The translations under genes and the position numbers were made by a program. Of a stretch of DNA of 64,000 bases, positions 47,615 through 58,502 are shown piece by piece; position 1 is the first letter of the stretch; every line of letters starts with the position of its first letter. The notes under the pieces are model-generated. The model saw only the letters and a program-made list of their open reading frames with translations, had not been told where the DNA came from and did no database searches. The stretch spans positions 1,067,326 through 1,131,325 of the forward strand of contig NZ_CP084098.1 in NCBI RefSeq assembly GCF_036345015.1. Reading direction: 5' to 3'. Source of the stretch: Cyanobacterium sp. Dongsha4 (GTDB taxonomy: Bacteria; Cyanobacteriota; Cyanobacteriia; Cyanobacteriales; Cyanobacteriaceae).

Positions 47615-48340
47615 TTACTTAAGTAGGTTAAATTGTAGCAACACAGATATATTTTCAGGGGTCAGAATTTTTTGTAATTCTTTGATTTCGTTTAACAAGC
47701 CTATTTCTTTTGAGCATTCTTCTTGTAATATTCTTAGGTAGGATTGGCGTTTTTCCTCAGATTCTGCGTCTGCTAACATTCTGATAGCCATATTCATGTT
47801 GTTAACTGGATTGCTCATATTGACAATGAGTTTACTAATGATTTCGTCTTTTAGTTCCAGCATATTTTCATTATTTTTGATTTTTTTATCTTTTTCCTTA
47901 ATTTTTTCGAGAATATCTTGGACTAATTTGCGGTTTTTCTCTAGTTTTGCGTCAAATTCTTGCTCTAGTTCTTTTTTTCTTTGTAATCTCACGTCCACTG
48001 CTTCTAGTAATTCATCAGGGGTAAAGGGCTTGGTTAAATAGTCGTCTGCCCCCAATCTCATGCCCATACGAATGTCTTTTTTATCGACTTTAGCTGTAAC
48101 AAAGATGCAGGGAGTCATTAGGGTTTTTTCGTCTATTCTCAGTCTTTCGATAAATTGATAGCCGTCCATCTCTGGCATCATAATATCGCAGATAACTAAG
48201 TCTGGGGGATTTTCTCTGGCTACTTCCCAACCTAATTTTCCGTTTTCTACTCCTGTGGCTTCATAATTATTCAATCTCAATATTTGCAGGATATTTTCTC
48301 TAATTTCTTTTTCATCTTCGATGACTAAAATTTTAACCAT
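47615..48340 (-). CDS. Response regulator with degenerate DHp-like tail
   Basis: 241 residues: a receiver domain (1-120; D52 in LVICDIMMPEMDG, the acidic pair E8/D9, Lys in YLTKPF), a coiled coil (about 122-165), and a C-terminal helix pair resembling the DHp of histidine kinases (KDEIISKLIVNMSNPVNNM) in which the phospho-accepting His is absent (S-N-P where S-H-E is expected). It is divergent from, and a possible partner of, the large hybrid kinase. The output is unclear because no DNA-binding or enzyme domain is present. Confidence 0.88.
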   Translation of the reverse strand: MVKILVIEDEKEIRENILQILRLNNYEATGVENGKLGWEVARENPPDLVICDIMMPEMDGYQFIERLRIDEKTLMTPCIFVTAKVDKKDIRMGMRLGADDYLTKPFTPDELLEAVDVRLQRKKELEQEFDAKLEKNRKLVQDILEKIKEKDKKIKNNENMLELKDEIISKLIVNMSNPVNNMNMAIRMLADAESEEKRQSYLRILQEECSKEIGLLNEIKELQKILTPENISVLLQFNLLK

Positions 48341-48874
48341 TAATCTTTAAATTTATGTTTGTTAATAAAATTAATACGTATTAAATGATAATTCTATTTT
48401 TAAGGGTTTTTAATATTATTACATAAATTCTTTGATGATTTTTAGATCTTTTCTTAATCTTCATCTAAAGTTCAGCATTGTAATGATAAAATCTCTTTTG
48501 CTTTTGTGAACATACTTAGTTTTATCCGCCTATTCCCTTAAGTATTTGCTAATAATTTATAAATTTCCTGTAAACTAAGTTAACTAAATTTATATTCAAC
48601 TTATGTATTTCTACATAAACATTTATTAAAAAGAGTAAATAGAATGCTTAAGAGTTTTAATTATTGTGTCTAATCTAATTATTTTTGATAGGATATAAAT
48701 AGATATTTAAAAAATTATTCAATGTGAATATTAACTTTAATTAAGTTTTTTTTGCTGTTTAAAATGGGAAATCTTAGCTGACCTTTATTAGCAAAAGAAT
48801 TTCTTTAATTGTTGTCTGTGTTAATTTTTTTGCTCTTTCTTGAAAAATCTATTTATTATTCTTCTTTATTTTCT
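48341..48874 (+). other. Divergent response regulator / hybrid kinase intergenic region
   Basis: 534 bp of AT-rich DNA with no ORF on either strand of convincing length. It should hold divergent promoters for the response regulator and the giant kinase, but no clear -35/-10 pair or binding site was recognised. Confidence 0.5.
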
Positions 48875-51800
48875 ATGACTTATCAGTTTTTGGAACTACA
48901 GTCTCTTATTATTTCTTGTTTTTATACTGTTTCCCCTGATGTGAGTATCGAGGATGCGATTACGAAGTGGCACTGTACGATCGCATCTTCTCCGCAATTT
49001 AATCTATCTCAGCCTAATACCCATGATTATTTATTTGTCACGGATCAAGAAAAACTCGTAGGCATAATTACTTACAAAGCTCTATGTAAACTATGTATTA
49101 ATCATGATGGAGAGGGAGAAATCTTGGTTAGGGAAGTGATGGAGATTCCGAAGCTAATTTGTGAGAGGGAAAGAATTAGAAATGTTGAAGAAATTATTAA
49201 TATTTTCAAGGAAAGTGATATTAGTTGTTTGCCCATTGTTAATCAAGAGGGAGATTTAGAGGGATTTATAAGTTGTGAAGATGTGGCAAAAGTTTGTTAT
49301 CAATCTCGGCAAAAACAAGAAGGGCTTTTAAAAGAGTCTAACAATGACCTTGACAATTATAGTTCCATAATGTCATCGGAAAAAGAAAAACAGTGGGAAA
49401 TTGATTCTTTATATAAAAGGTTAGAAAGAGAAAAATTAGTTTATCAAATTACTTCACAAATTCACAACACCATTAAATTAGAAGATACCCTCAATGTCAC
49501 CGTTAACCTAGTTCGAGATTTCATGAAGTGCGATCGCATCTTAATTTATAAATTTGAAGGTCATTGGGGAGGACAAATTATTGCTGAATCAGTAGATGAA
49601 AAATTTAGCAGTGCTTTAGGTAATTATGTAGAAGATAGTTGTTTTCAAGATCAAGTTTGTAACTTATATCAAGGAAAAGACCCCATTATTACCAATAACA
49701 TTTATGAACAAGGTTACACCCCCTGTCACATTCAATTATTAGAACAATATCAAGTTAAAGCTAATTTGATTGTCCCCCTAGAAGTATCAGGAGAACTGTG
49801 GGGCTTACTTATCGGTCATCAATGTGAAACTTATCGAGAGTGGCAATTAGAAGATGTAGAGCTATTAAAAGAAATTAGTTATCAAGTTGCCATCGCAATT
49901 TATCAAAGTGAAATTAATCAAAAATTACAAAAAGAAATCTATGAACGTATAGTTGCAGAAAAATTATTACAGCGACAAAAAAGGCAGTATCGAAACCTCA
50001 TGGAAATTTTACCAGTGGGGATATTTCGCAATGATTTACGGGGAAATTGTACTTATGTCAACGAGCAGTATTGTCGAATCACTGGCTTAACCCCAGAATT
50101 AGCCGATGGTATTGGTTGGCAAAAAATTATTCATCCAGAAGATTGGGAAAAAGTATTTCAGGCATGGGAAAACTTAGTTAATTATCATCAACCTTGTGAG
50201 CAGGAGTGCCGTTTTTTACATCCCAATGGTGATATTGTTTGGGGTTATGTTCAATGTATCCTCGATCGAGATATTTCAGGAAAAATAATTGGTTTTGTTG
50301 GTAGCATAACAGATATAACGGATCGCAAAATAAACGAACGACAACTCAAAGAAAACGAAGCCAGATTTGAGAAAATAGCCACAACCTTACCCGGTATTTT
50401 ATATCTTTCCCGTCAACAACAAGATGGAAGTATTGAGTTTGACTATATCAGTGAAGAAGTTACCTCTATTTTTGAGTTAAGTGTAGAGGAAGTAATGCAA
50501 GATGGAAGTCTAATTTTTCAACAATTTCATCCCGAAGATATAGAAGAACATTATCAACGAGTAAAATATTGCTTAGAAAATGATTCTTTATTTTTCCATG
50601 AGTGGAGAATTATAACTCCGTCAGGCAAAATTAAATGGTTACAAGGACATTGTCGAGCAGAAAAACTGGCAGATGGGCAAATATATTGGGTTGGTTTAGC
50701 CATCGACATTACCGAGAAAAAAGAGACTCAAGCAAAATTAGCCAAAACAGAATCCTTATTCCGTCAGGCGGAAAAAATCGCCAAAATTGGTAGTTGGGAA
50801 TACGATGCCATTACGGGTAATATTTATTGGTCAGATGAAATTTATAATATTTTTGAAGTAGATCCCAAACAATCTCCTCCTAACTATACTAATTTCTTTG
50901 ATTTTATTCATCCTGATGATCGTGCCTATGTAGATCAAGCCTTTCAACAACATTTGAGGGAAGATACTTACTATAACATTGTCCATCGTTTACTTATGAC
51001 AGATGGTAGAGTCAAATATGTAAGAGAACATTGTGAAACCTACCGAGATCAACAAGGTAACGCCATTAAATCCATTGGTACAGTACAGGACATTACAGAG
51101 CAACAAATAGCGGAAAACGTCATTAAAAATATCATTCAAGGAACTTCCACTGCCGTTAGTGGGAAAGAGTTTTTTGAAAACCTTGTTACTAACATTGCTT
51201 TATCTGTTGAGCAACCCTGTGTCGTTATTAGCAAACTTAAGGGGGAAATGCTTGAAAGTTTAGCCTATTGTTATCAAGGAAAATTACAAGCTGATGATAC
51301 TATTCCTCTCCAAAATACCCCCTGTGAATGTGCTATGAAGGAAGGATATTATTATTGTACAGAAAAAGTAGCTCAGAAATTCCCCACAGATCCCTTTTTA
51401 GAAGCCATCAAAGCCGAGAGTTATGTGGGTATTCCCTTAATTAATAAAGGTGAGATTTTAGGAACAATTTGTGTTCTTAATGATAAGCCAACACCCCATG
51501 AAACCATTGAAAAGATTAAAAGGATTTTGGATGTATTTGCACCCCGTGCTGTGGCGGAATTTATCCGTATGAGAGCGGAGGAAGAACTACAAACCATTAA
51601 TTTAACCTTAGAATCTCAAGTTAATGAGCGCACGAAACAACTTAGTGAATCTCAACAATTTATTAAAACTATTCTTGATACTATACCTCTACCAGTACTG
51701 TGGAAAGATAAACAGTCGAAATATTTAGGTTGTAATCGTGAATTTTTGGAGTTTGTAAATTTATCCACAAAAGAGGAGATTATCGGTAAGAGTGATGGAG

Positions 51801-54800
51801 ATTTTGCCCTTCCTCCTGAAGAAATACAACGTTATCAAGAAAAAGATTCCATCGTTATGACGACAGCTAAACCGATGTTAGGCTTTGAGGAAACGGTAAC
51901 AGTTGATGGAAAACAAAGATGGATTGAGAGTAATAAAGTACCTTTAAGAAATTCCCAAGGAGAAATTATTGGAGTTTTAACCATCTTTAAGGATATTACC
52001 CAAGAAAAAGCCATTCAAACTGCCTTAAGAACAAGTGAAGCTCGTTGGCAATTTGCCCTTGATGGTGCAAGTCATGGAGTATGGGATGTTAATTTAATCA
52101 CTAACGAAACCTATTATTCTCCTAAATTTATGGAAATCCTTGGTTATGAACTTGGAGAATGGGGAAATAGTGTCGAGGATTGGCAAAACCGTATTCATCC
52201 TGATGATAAAGAAGTAACCCTTAATACGGCGCAAAAATATCTCAATGGTGAAATACCCACTTATCAAACAGAACATCGTCTCCGTTGTAAAGATGGCAGT
52301 TATAGATGGATTTTAGCAAGAGGTAAGTTTGTGGAATGGGATGAAAATGGTAATCCCACGAGAATGATTGGCACGAATACGGATATAAGCGATCGCATCC
52401 TCATGGAGCAGGAATTGCTTAAAAGTAAAAATAATTTTCAACGCTTGGTGGAAGAAATAGGTAATAACTTTGTTATTTTTAGTCATACCCTAGAAGATGT
52501 TATTACTTACGTTAGCGGTGGCATAGAATCAATTTTTGGACTAACTAAAGAGGAGATAATTGGTAAATCGTGGGTGGAAGCGGTTAACTGGCATGAAACT
52601 AGCTTAGAAAGAGCCTTGACATCCACATCGTTAATTCTTAATGCCGAAGATATACTATTAGATGAATTTGATATGTCTTTTACCCACAAATCAGGGGAAG
52701 AAAAAATAATTCGTGTTTGCCATCATGTGGTGAAAAATGATCAACAAGATGCGATCGCCATTGAAGGTATATTAGAAGACATTACCGAGAGTAAAAAAGC
52801 CTTGAGTGCATTAAAACGAAAAACCCAAGAACTCGATCGCTTTTTCTCCCTAGCCCTAGATTTACTATGTATCGCCAATGCTGATGGTTATTTTCTCCGT
52901 CTTAATCCCCAGTGGGAGAATGTTCTCGGTTATAAAATAGAAGACTTAGAAAACTCAAGATTTCTTGACTATGTTCATCCAGATGATGTGCAGAAGACCC
53001 TAGATGCGATGGAACATCTCAAAAACAATGTCGAATTACCCTACTTTGTTAATCGTTATCGTTGTGCTGATGGTAGCTATCGTTGGATTGAGTGGCGTAG
53101 TGCTTCCGACGGTAATTTATTCTATACTGCCGCCAGAGATATAACCGAAAAGCTCAAAACAGAAGCGGAAAAGCAAACTCTCATTAACGCCCTAGAAAAC
53201 AGTAATCATCTCCTGCAATGTATTAGTAATGCTCAATCTCAATTTATCACTGCTGAAAACCGTCTGACTATTTTTGAAGACCTATTGGCTAATTTATTGG
53301 AATTAACGGACAGCGAATATGGCTTTATTGGAGAGGTTTTATTTAGAGATGATGGTAGTGCGGAAATGAAAGAAACTTTTTTGAAAATAAAAGGAGTACC
53401 TTACATCAAAACCCATAGTATTACTAATATTGCTTGGAATGAAGAAACCCAGAAATTCTATGAGGAAAATTATGAGCTGGGAATGGAGTTCAGCAATATG
53501 AATACTCTATTTGGGGCAGTGATTATGACGGGCAAACCAGTGATTACCAATAGTCCAAAAACCGATCCCCGTAGTGGTGGCACTCCTGACGGGCATCCCC
53601 CTTTAAATGCTTTTTTAGGATTACCTTTCTTTAACAAAAACCAATTACTTGGTATCGTTGGTATTGCTAATCGTCTTGGTGGTTATGATCAATCTATTGT
53701 TGACTATTTACAACCGTTTTTAGTGACTTGTAGTAACCTCATTGAAGGTTATAGGCTCGATCGCGATCGCCGTAAAACAGAGGAAAAATTAGCCCTAAGT
53801 AATCAGGAATTAATCAGAGCAACCCGTCTCAAAGATGAATTTCTAGCCAATATGAGCCATGAATTAAGAACCCCTCTTAATGCTATTTTGGGTAATACCG
53901 AAATTCTCACAGAACAAGTTTTTGGAGAACTCAATAACAGACAAATCAAATCTCTCAAGACCATTGAAAGCAGTAGCAATCATTTATTATCATTAATTAA
54001 CGATATTTTAGACGTTGCCAAAATAGAAGCAGGACAAATCACCCTAGAATGTGTGTCCACCGACATTAAAAATTTGAGTCAATCCGCTTTAGTGTTTGTG
54101 CAACAACAAGCCCAAAAAAAAGGTATTCAGTTAGAATCTCGGTTTGCTGATAATCTTCCTTACTTACCATTAGACCAAAGACGCATTCGCCAAGCCCTGA
54201 TTAATCTACTTAATAATGCGGTGAAATTTACCCCACAGGGAGGGAAAATCACATTAGAAATCAGTATATGTAAAGAAGAAAGGAGTCAGGAATCTTTAGT
54301 AACGGGAGAAGAGAATAACATCATGAAAACTTTTATTCGTTTTGCGGTGATTGATACGGGTATTGGTATTGCCCCAGAAAATATAGAAAAGCTATTTAAA
54401 CCTTTTATCCAGATAGACAGTGCCTTAAATCGTAAATATTCGGGTACAGGCTTAGGATTATCTTTAGTTAAGCAAATTGCAGAACTTCATGGCGGTAGTG
54501 TCAGGGTAGAGAGTCAACTAGGAAAAGGTAGTTGTTTTTATCTTGATTTACCTTATATTTTTGCCTCTTGTAATTTAAGTCAAAGTCCTGCATCACCATC
54601 GCAAAATGTTTCTAATTCCGTTCAATTAAATACTACTTCTAGGGTTATTCTTGTGGCTGAAGATAACGAAAATAATATTTCAACTATGACAGATTATTTA
54701 AAAGCGAAAGGTTATCAACTCCTAATCGCCAGAAATGGTTTAGAGGCTTTATCCCTAACTAAAAATCATCATCCAGATGTCATTATTATGGATATTCAAA

Positions 54801-55000
54801 TGCCTGAAATGGATGGCTTAGATGCGATCGCAGCTATTCGTCAAGATGAAAACATTAAGAATATACCCATTATTGCCGCCACCGCCCTAACTATGAAAGG
54901 AGATGAACAACGTTGCTTAGATGCAGGAGCAAATGACTACCTGAGTAAACCCTTACGACTCCGAGAATTAATCGATAAAATCGAGACTTTATTACAATAG
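48875..55000 (+). CDS. Giant hybrid histidine kinase (CBS-GAF-PAS3-GAF-PAS4-GAF-HisKA-HATPase-REC)
   Basis: 2041 residues from ATG 48875; an upstream TTG at 48809 adds a hydrophobic stretch unlikely to be coding. Domains: CBS pair (5-145); GAF1 (188-345) with DSCF at 254-257 and CH at 284-285; PAS at about 370, 495, 628; GAF2 (745-905); PAS at about 927, 1055, 1185, 1318; GAF3 (1438-1630); HisKA with H1662 in NMSHELRTPL; HATPase (about 1765-1895, DTGIGI and GTGLGLSL); REC (1924-2040, phospho-Asp in IIMDIQMPE). No membrane helix, so cytoplasmic. GAF1 has the cysteines of a DXCF cyanobacteriochrome, so light sensing is possible. The kinase-receiver module closely resembles that of the next gene. 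Confidence 0.93.
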   Translation: MTYQFLELQSLIISCFYTVSPDVSIEDAITKWHCTIASSPQFNLSQPNTHDYLFVTDQEKLVGIITYKALCKLCINHDGEGEILVREVMEIPKLICERERIRNVEEIINIFKESDISCLPIVNQEGDLEGFISCEDVAKVCYQSRQKQEGLLKESNNDLDNYSSIMSSEKEKQWEIDSLYKRLEREKLVYQITSQIHNTIKLEDTLNVTVNLVRDFMKCDRILIYKFEGHWGGQIIAESVDEKFSSALGNYVEDSCFQDQVCNLYQGKDPIITNNIYEQGYTPCHIQLLEQYQVKANLIVPLEVSGELWGLLIGHQCETYREWQLEDVELLKEISYQVAIAIYQSEINQKLQKEIYERIVAEKLLQRQKRQYRNLMEILPVGIFRNDLRGNCTYVNEQYCRITGLTPELADGIGWQKIIHPEDWEKVFQAWENLVNYHQPCEQECRFLHPNGDIVWGYVQCILDRDISGKIIGFVGSITDITDRKINERQLKENEARFEKIATTLPGILYLSRQQQDGSIEFDYISEEVTSIFELSVEEVMQDGSLIFQQFHPEDIEEHYQRVKYCLENDSLFFHEWRIITPSGKIKWLQGHCRAEKLADGQIYWVGLAIDITEKKETQAKLAKTESLFRQAEKIAKIGSWEYDAITGNIYWSDEIYNIFEVDPKQSPPNYTNFFDFIHPDDRAYVDQAFQQHLREDTYYNIVHRLLMTDGRVKYVREHCETYRDQQGNAIKSIGTVQDITEQQIAENVIKNIIQGTSTAVSGKEFFENLVTNIALSVEQPCVVISKLKGEMLESLAYCYQGKLQADDTIPLQNTPCECAMKEGYYYCTEKVAQKFPTDPFLEAIKAESYVGIPLINKGEILGTICVLNDKPTPHETIEKIKRILDVFAPRAVAEFIRMRAEEELQTINLTLESQVNERTKQLSESQQFIKTILDTIPLPVLWKDKQSKYLGCNREFLEFVNLSTKEEIIGKSDGDFALPPEEIQRYQEKDSIVMTTAKPMLGFEETVTVDGKQRWIESNKVPLRNSQGEIIGVLTIFKDITQEKAIQTALRTSEARWQFALDGASHGVWDVNLITNETYYSPKFMEILGYELGEWGNSVEDWQNRIHPDDKEVTLNTAQKYLNGEIPTYQTEHRLRCKDGSYRWILARGKFVEWDENGNPTRMIGTNTDISDRILMEQELLKSKNNFQRLVEEIGNNFVIFSHTLEDVITYVSGGIESIFGLTKEEIIGKSWVEAVNWHETSLERALTSTSLILNAEDILLDEFDMSFTHKSGEEKIIRVCHHVVKNDQQDAIAIEGILEDITESKKALSALKRKTQELDRFFSLALDLLCIANADGYFLRLNPQWENVLGYKIEDLENSRFLDYVHPDDVQKTLDAMEHLKNNVELPYFVNRYRCADGSYRWIEWRSASDGNLFYTAARDITEKLKTEAEKQTLINALENSNHLLQCISNAQSQFITAENRLTIFEDLLANLLELTDSEYGFIGEVLFRDDGSAEMKETFLKIKGVPYIKTHSITNIAWNEETQKFYEENYELGMEFSNMNTLFGAVIMTGKPVITNSPKTDPRSGGTPDGHPPLNAFLGLPFFNKNQLLGIVGIANRLGGYDQSIVDYLQPFLVTCSNLIEGYRLDRDRRKTEEKLALSNQELIRATRLKDEFLANMSHELRTPLNAILGNTEILTEQVFGELNNRQIKSLKTIESSSNHLLSLINDILDVAKIEAGQITLECVSTDIKNLSQSALVFVQQQAQKKGIQLESRFADNLPYLPLDQRRIRQALINLLNNAVKFTPQGGKITLEISICKEERSQESLVTGEENNIMKTFIRFAVIDTGIGIAPENIEKLFKPFIQIDSALNRKYSGTGLGLSLVKQIAELHGGSVRVESQLGKGSCFYLDLPYIFASCNLSQSPASPSQNVSNSVQLNTTSRVILVAEDNENNISTMTDYLKAKGYQLLIARNGLEALSLTKNHHPDVIIMDIQMPEMDGLDAIAAIRQDENIKNIPIIAATALTMKGDEQRCLDAGANDYLSKPLRLRELIDKIETLLQ

Positions 55001-55163
55001 ATTTCTTGCAGAATTCAGGGAACAGGGAACAGTATAAAATTCAGAGGTGTTAAATAAATATTTCTCCCCACTCCCCACTCCCTACTCCCTACTCCCCTAC
55101 TAAAAAAAACCTACTCCCCATTTTCATCAACTCCAAACTCCGAACTCCGAACTCAACTGAATC

Positions 55164-58100
55164 ATGTCAAAAAAAATACCACTTTATATCTTATTATCCC
55201 TACAATTTGCCATTCAAGTAATTGGTATCGTGGGGATAGTGGGTTATTTATCTTATCGTAGTGGTCGTGAAGCAGTTAATAATTTAGTAGAACATTTAAT
55301 GAATGATACGGGCGATCGCATCGATCAAGAATTAGATAACTATTTACAACAAGCCCATCAAATCAACCAATTAAACATTTCTGCCCTCAAATCAGGGGTG
55401 ATTAATCTGAATAACTTAGATCAATTACATCGTTACTTAATCCTTCAGCATCAACAAATCCCCAATATTACCAGCCTACTTCTAGGCACAGAAAAAGGAG
55501 ATTTTAGAACCATTCATCGAGTTGATGGAGAAGAAATAAAAAAAGGAATAACGATGATTAAACCCACCGATTTACCCCTAGAAGCAGGAATATCCGAGAT
55601 TACCCCCACAGGAAACAGCCTTAAACTTTATACCGTTGACAAAAACGGAAACTTCGATCGCTATTTAGAAACCCTCCATAATTTTGATGTGAGAAAGCGC
55701 CCTTGGTATCTTGATGCAGTTAAATCTAATCAGCAAGGATGGACTCAACCTTTTCAAATTGGCAATACTAACATCTTAACCATTAACGCTTATGCCCCTT
55801 TTTATAATTCTTCCCAAGCCATAGAAGGGGTATTTTCAGTTCATTTATCTCTTAGTCAATTAAATAAATTCCTAAAAAAATTATCCACTAATCAACACGG
55901 AGAAATATTTATTCTTGAACGCAACGGCTTACTAATTGCCGACTCCTATCACCATACTCCTTTTCATTATCAAATAGATAATATTCCCCAACCGCCACAG
56001 CAAGAAAATTTTAAGATCAAATTTGAGCGTATTTCAGCTTTTGATAATAAAGACAATGGGATTCTTTACCCCCTAGCAGAAAAACTAAAAGCAAATAAAA
56101 CTAATTTAGATCATATTCAGCACAAACAACTATTTGAGATTAAATTTGAGAATCAGAATTACTACTCTGCTGTTATTCCCTATCAAGATTCCCACGGCTT
56201 AGATTGGCTCATTATTATTGCTGTTCCCGAATCTCAATTTCTCGATACCATTAAAGATAATGCTTACCATACAGTTTTTTTATCTATTATCGCTTTAATT
56301 ATCGCAATTATCAGTAGTATTATCACCTCTCGCAAAATAACTCGCTCTTTATCAGATTTAAGCCACATTGCTGATAATTTTAATCCTAAATCTGAACCTC
56401 CATCACTACCGCTATCTTATATTGAAGAAATATCTAGCTTCTCAGATTCATTACATCACATGATGTTAAACCTTAGTGAAGCGGACAAATTTAAACGTGA
56501 ATATACAACCAAATTAGAACAAGAAGTCAAAGAAAAAACAGAAATTTTAGTCCAAGCCCAAAAAATAGCCAATATGGGTAATTGGGAATACAATGTTATC
56601 ACTCAGGAGGTGATTTGGTCAGAAGAACTATACAATATCTATGAAGCTCAAAATATAATGCCCGTACCTCGTCCTGATCAAAGTATTGTCAAAATACACC
56701 CAGATGATATAGAGCTTTATCAAGATTTAGTTTTAAAAGCCGTTGAAAAGGGTCAAGATTTTGATCTCGACTTAAAGATTATTACTACTGAAAATAATAT
56801 TCGCTATATTCAAACAAAAGGAAAGCCGATATTTAATCCAGAAGGAAAAATTATTAAATACATTGGCATTGTCTTAGATGTAACAGAGCGGAAACAGACA
56901 GAAATAAAAATCGCCCGTCAGCAAGAAATGCTGGAAATGATGAGTAACTTAGGGCGCATTGGAGCATGGGAATATAATCTTATCAATCAAAAACTATCTC
57001 TTTCTAGGATGACAAAAGAAATTCATGAATTACCCTTAGACTGTGAACTTGATTTAGATAAAGCCTTTGATTTTTATAAAGAAGGAGAAAATAGAGAGCA
57101 AATTCGTCGGGCGGTTCAATGGGGCATAGAAAGGGGATTTAATTGGGATCTCGAATTAGAGTTTATCACGGCAAAAGGAAGAGAAATTTGGGTAAGAGCC
57201 ATTGGTAATCCAGAGTTTAAAAACGGTGTTTGTGTGAGATTGTTTGGCTCATTACAAGATATTACCTATCGCAAAAAAGCAGAAATCCAGCTATATCTAA
57301 GTAATCAAGAGTTAATCAGAGCAACACGCCTTAAAGATGAATTTTTAGCTAATATGAGTCACGAATTACGCACTCCTCTTAATGCTATTCTTGGTAACTC
57401 GGAAATTTTAACCGAACAAGTATTTGGTACATTAAATGCTCGTCAATTAAAGGCGATCGCAACCATAGAAAGTAGTGCGACTCATCTATTAACCCTAATC
57501 AATGATATTTTAGACATTGCCAAAATTGAAGCAGGAGAAACAACCCTTGATTGTAGTCCTACGGATATGAGCAGTTTATGTCAATCAGCTTTAACTTTTC
57601 TTCAACAACAAGCCCACAAAAAAAATATTCAACTCGTCACGGATTTACCCCCAGAATTACCTTATTTGTTAATAGATCAAAGACGAATTCGTCAAGCCTT
57701 AATTAATCTTCTCAATAATGCTGTTAAATTCACTCCAGAAGGAGGAAAAATTACCTTACAGGTGAGTGAGTATCAAGAAAGGGAACAGGATATTTCCCCC
57801 AATTTTTCTGATAATGTGAAGAATAATCCTAATATCATAAAAACCTTTATTCACATTGCGGTGATTGATACGGGTATTGGCATTGCCCCGGAAAATACAG
57901 AAAAGTTATTCAAGCCTTTTATTCAGATAGATAGTGCCTTAAATCGTAAATATACAGGTACAGGCTTAGGTTTATCGTTGGTGAAACAAATTGTTGAGCT
58001 TCATGGAGGAAATGTAGGAGTATCAAGCGAGTTAGGCAAAGGTAGTTGTTTTTATTTCGATCTTCCCTCCAATTATTGTAATATCCCTCAATCTTCCATC

Positions 58101-58502
58101 AAGGAGCAAGAAAAATTCCCCATAGAAGATAGGATGATAACTCCTTCGGTGATTTTGTTAGTAGATGATGAAGAAAGTAATATTCTCACTATTTCTGATT
58201 ATTTAGAAGCCAAAGGCTATAAACTATTAATTGCTAAAAATGGTTTACAAGCGGTACAAATAACTAAAACTCAACATCCTGACCTAATTATCATGGATAT
58301 TCAAATGCCTGAAATGCACGGCTTAGAAGCGATCGCACTTATTCGTCAAGATGAAGATATTAAGGATATACCCATTATCGCCGCCACCGCCTTAACCATG
58401 GAAGGAGATGAACAACGTTGCTTAAACGCAGGAGCGAATAGCTATATGAGTAAACCCTTACGACTTCGAGAATTAGTTGATAAAATTGAGGCTTTATTAT
58501 AA
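55164..58502 (+). CDS. Cache-PAS hybrid histidine kinase
   Basis: 1112 residues: TM1 (about 6-30), a large periplasmic Cache-type sensor (about 35-365, VRKRPWYLDAV-type core), TM2 (about 368-390), a HAMP-like linker, two PAS domains (about 463-576 and 589-705), HisKA with H733, HATPase (about 830-967), and a receiver (about 995-1112, IIMDIQMPEMHG). It lies 163 bp after the giant kinase, in line. The two proteins share long near-identical stretches from HisKA to REC while their sensors differ completely, so this pair arose by duplication plus sensor exchange. The ligand is unknown. Confidence 0.93.
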   Translation: MSKKIPLYILLSLQFAIQVIGIVGIVGYLSYRSGREAVNNLVEHLMNDTGDRIDQELDNYLQQAHQINQLNISALKSGVINLNNLDQLHRYLILQHQQIPNITSLLLGTEKGDFRTIHRVDGEEIKKGITMIKPTDLPLEAGISEITPTGNSLKLYTVDKNGNFDRYLETLHNFDVRKRPWYLDAVKSNQQGWTQPFQIGNTNILTINAYAPFYNSSQAIEGVFSVHLSLSQLNKFLKKLSTNQHGEIFILERNGLLIADSYHHTPFHYQIDNIPQPPQQENFKIKFERISAFDNKDNGILYPLAEKLKANKTNLDHIQHKQLFEIKFENQNYYSAVIPYQDSHGLDWLIIIAVPESQFLDTIKDNAYHTVFLSIIALIIAIISSIITSRKITRSLSDLSHIADNFNPKSEPPSLPLSYIEEISSFSDSLHHMMLNLSEADKFKREYTTKLEQEVKEKTEILVQAQKIANMGNWEYNVITQEVIWSEELYNIYEAQNIMPVPRPDQSIVKIHPDDIELYQDLVLKAVEKGQDFDLDLKIITTENNIRYIQTKGKPIFNPEGKIIKYIGIVLDVTERKQTEIKIARQQEMLEMMSNLGRIGAWEYNLINQKLSLSRMTKEIHELPLDCELDLDKAFDFYKEGENREQIRRAVQWGIERGFNWDLELEFITAKGREIWVRAIGNPEFKNGVCVRLFGSLQDITYRKKAEIQLYLSNQELIRATRLKDEFLANMSHELRTPLNAILGNSEILTEQVFGTLNARQLKAIATIESSATHLLTLINDILDIAKIEAGETTLDCSPTDMSSLCQSALTFLQQQAHKKNIQLVTDLPPELPYLLIDQRRIRQALINLLNNAVKFTPEGGKITLQVSEYQEREQDISPNFSDNVKNNPNIIKTFIHIAVIDTGIGIAPENTEKLFKPFIQIDSALNRKYTGTGLGLSLVKQIVELHGGNVGVSSELGKGSCFYFDLPSNYCNIPQSSIKEQEKFPIEDRMITPSVILLVDDEESNILTISDYLEAKGYKLLIAKNGLQAVQITKTQHPDLIIMDIQMPEMHGLEAIALIRQDEDIKDIPIIAATALTMEGDEQRCLNAGANSYMSKPLRLRELVDKIEALL

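Noticed and set aside
48809-48874. Upstream TTG start for the giant kinase.
   Set aside because: It adds 22 hydrophobic residues without a matching membrane topology; the ATG at 48875 begins directly before the CBS domain.
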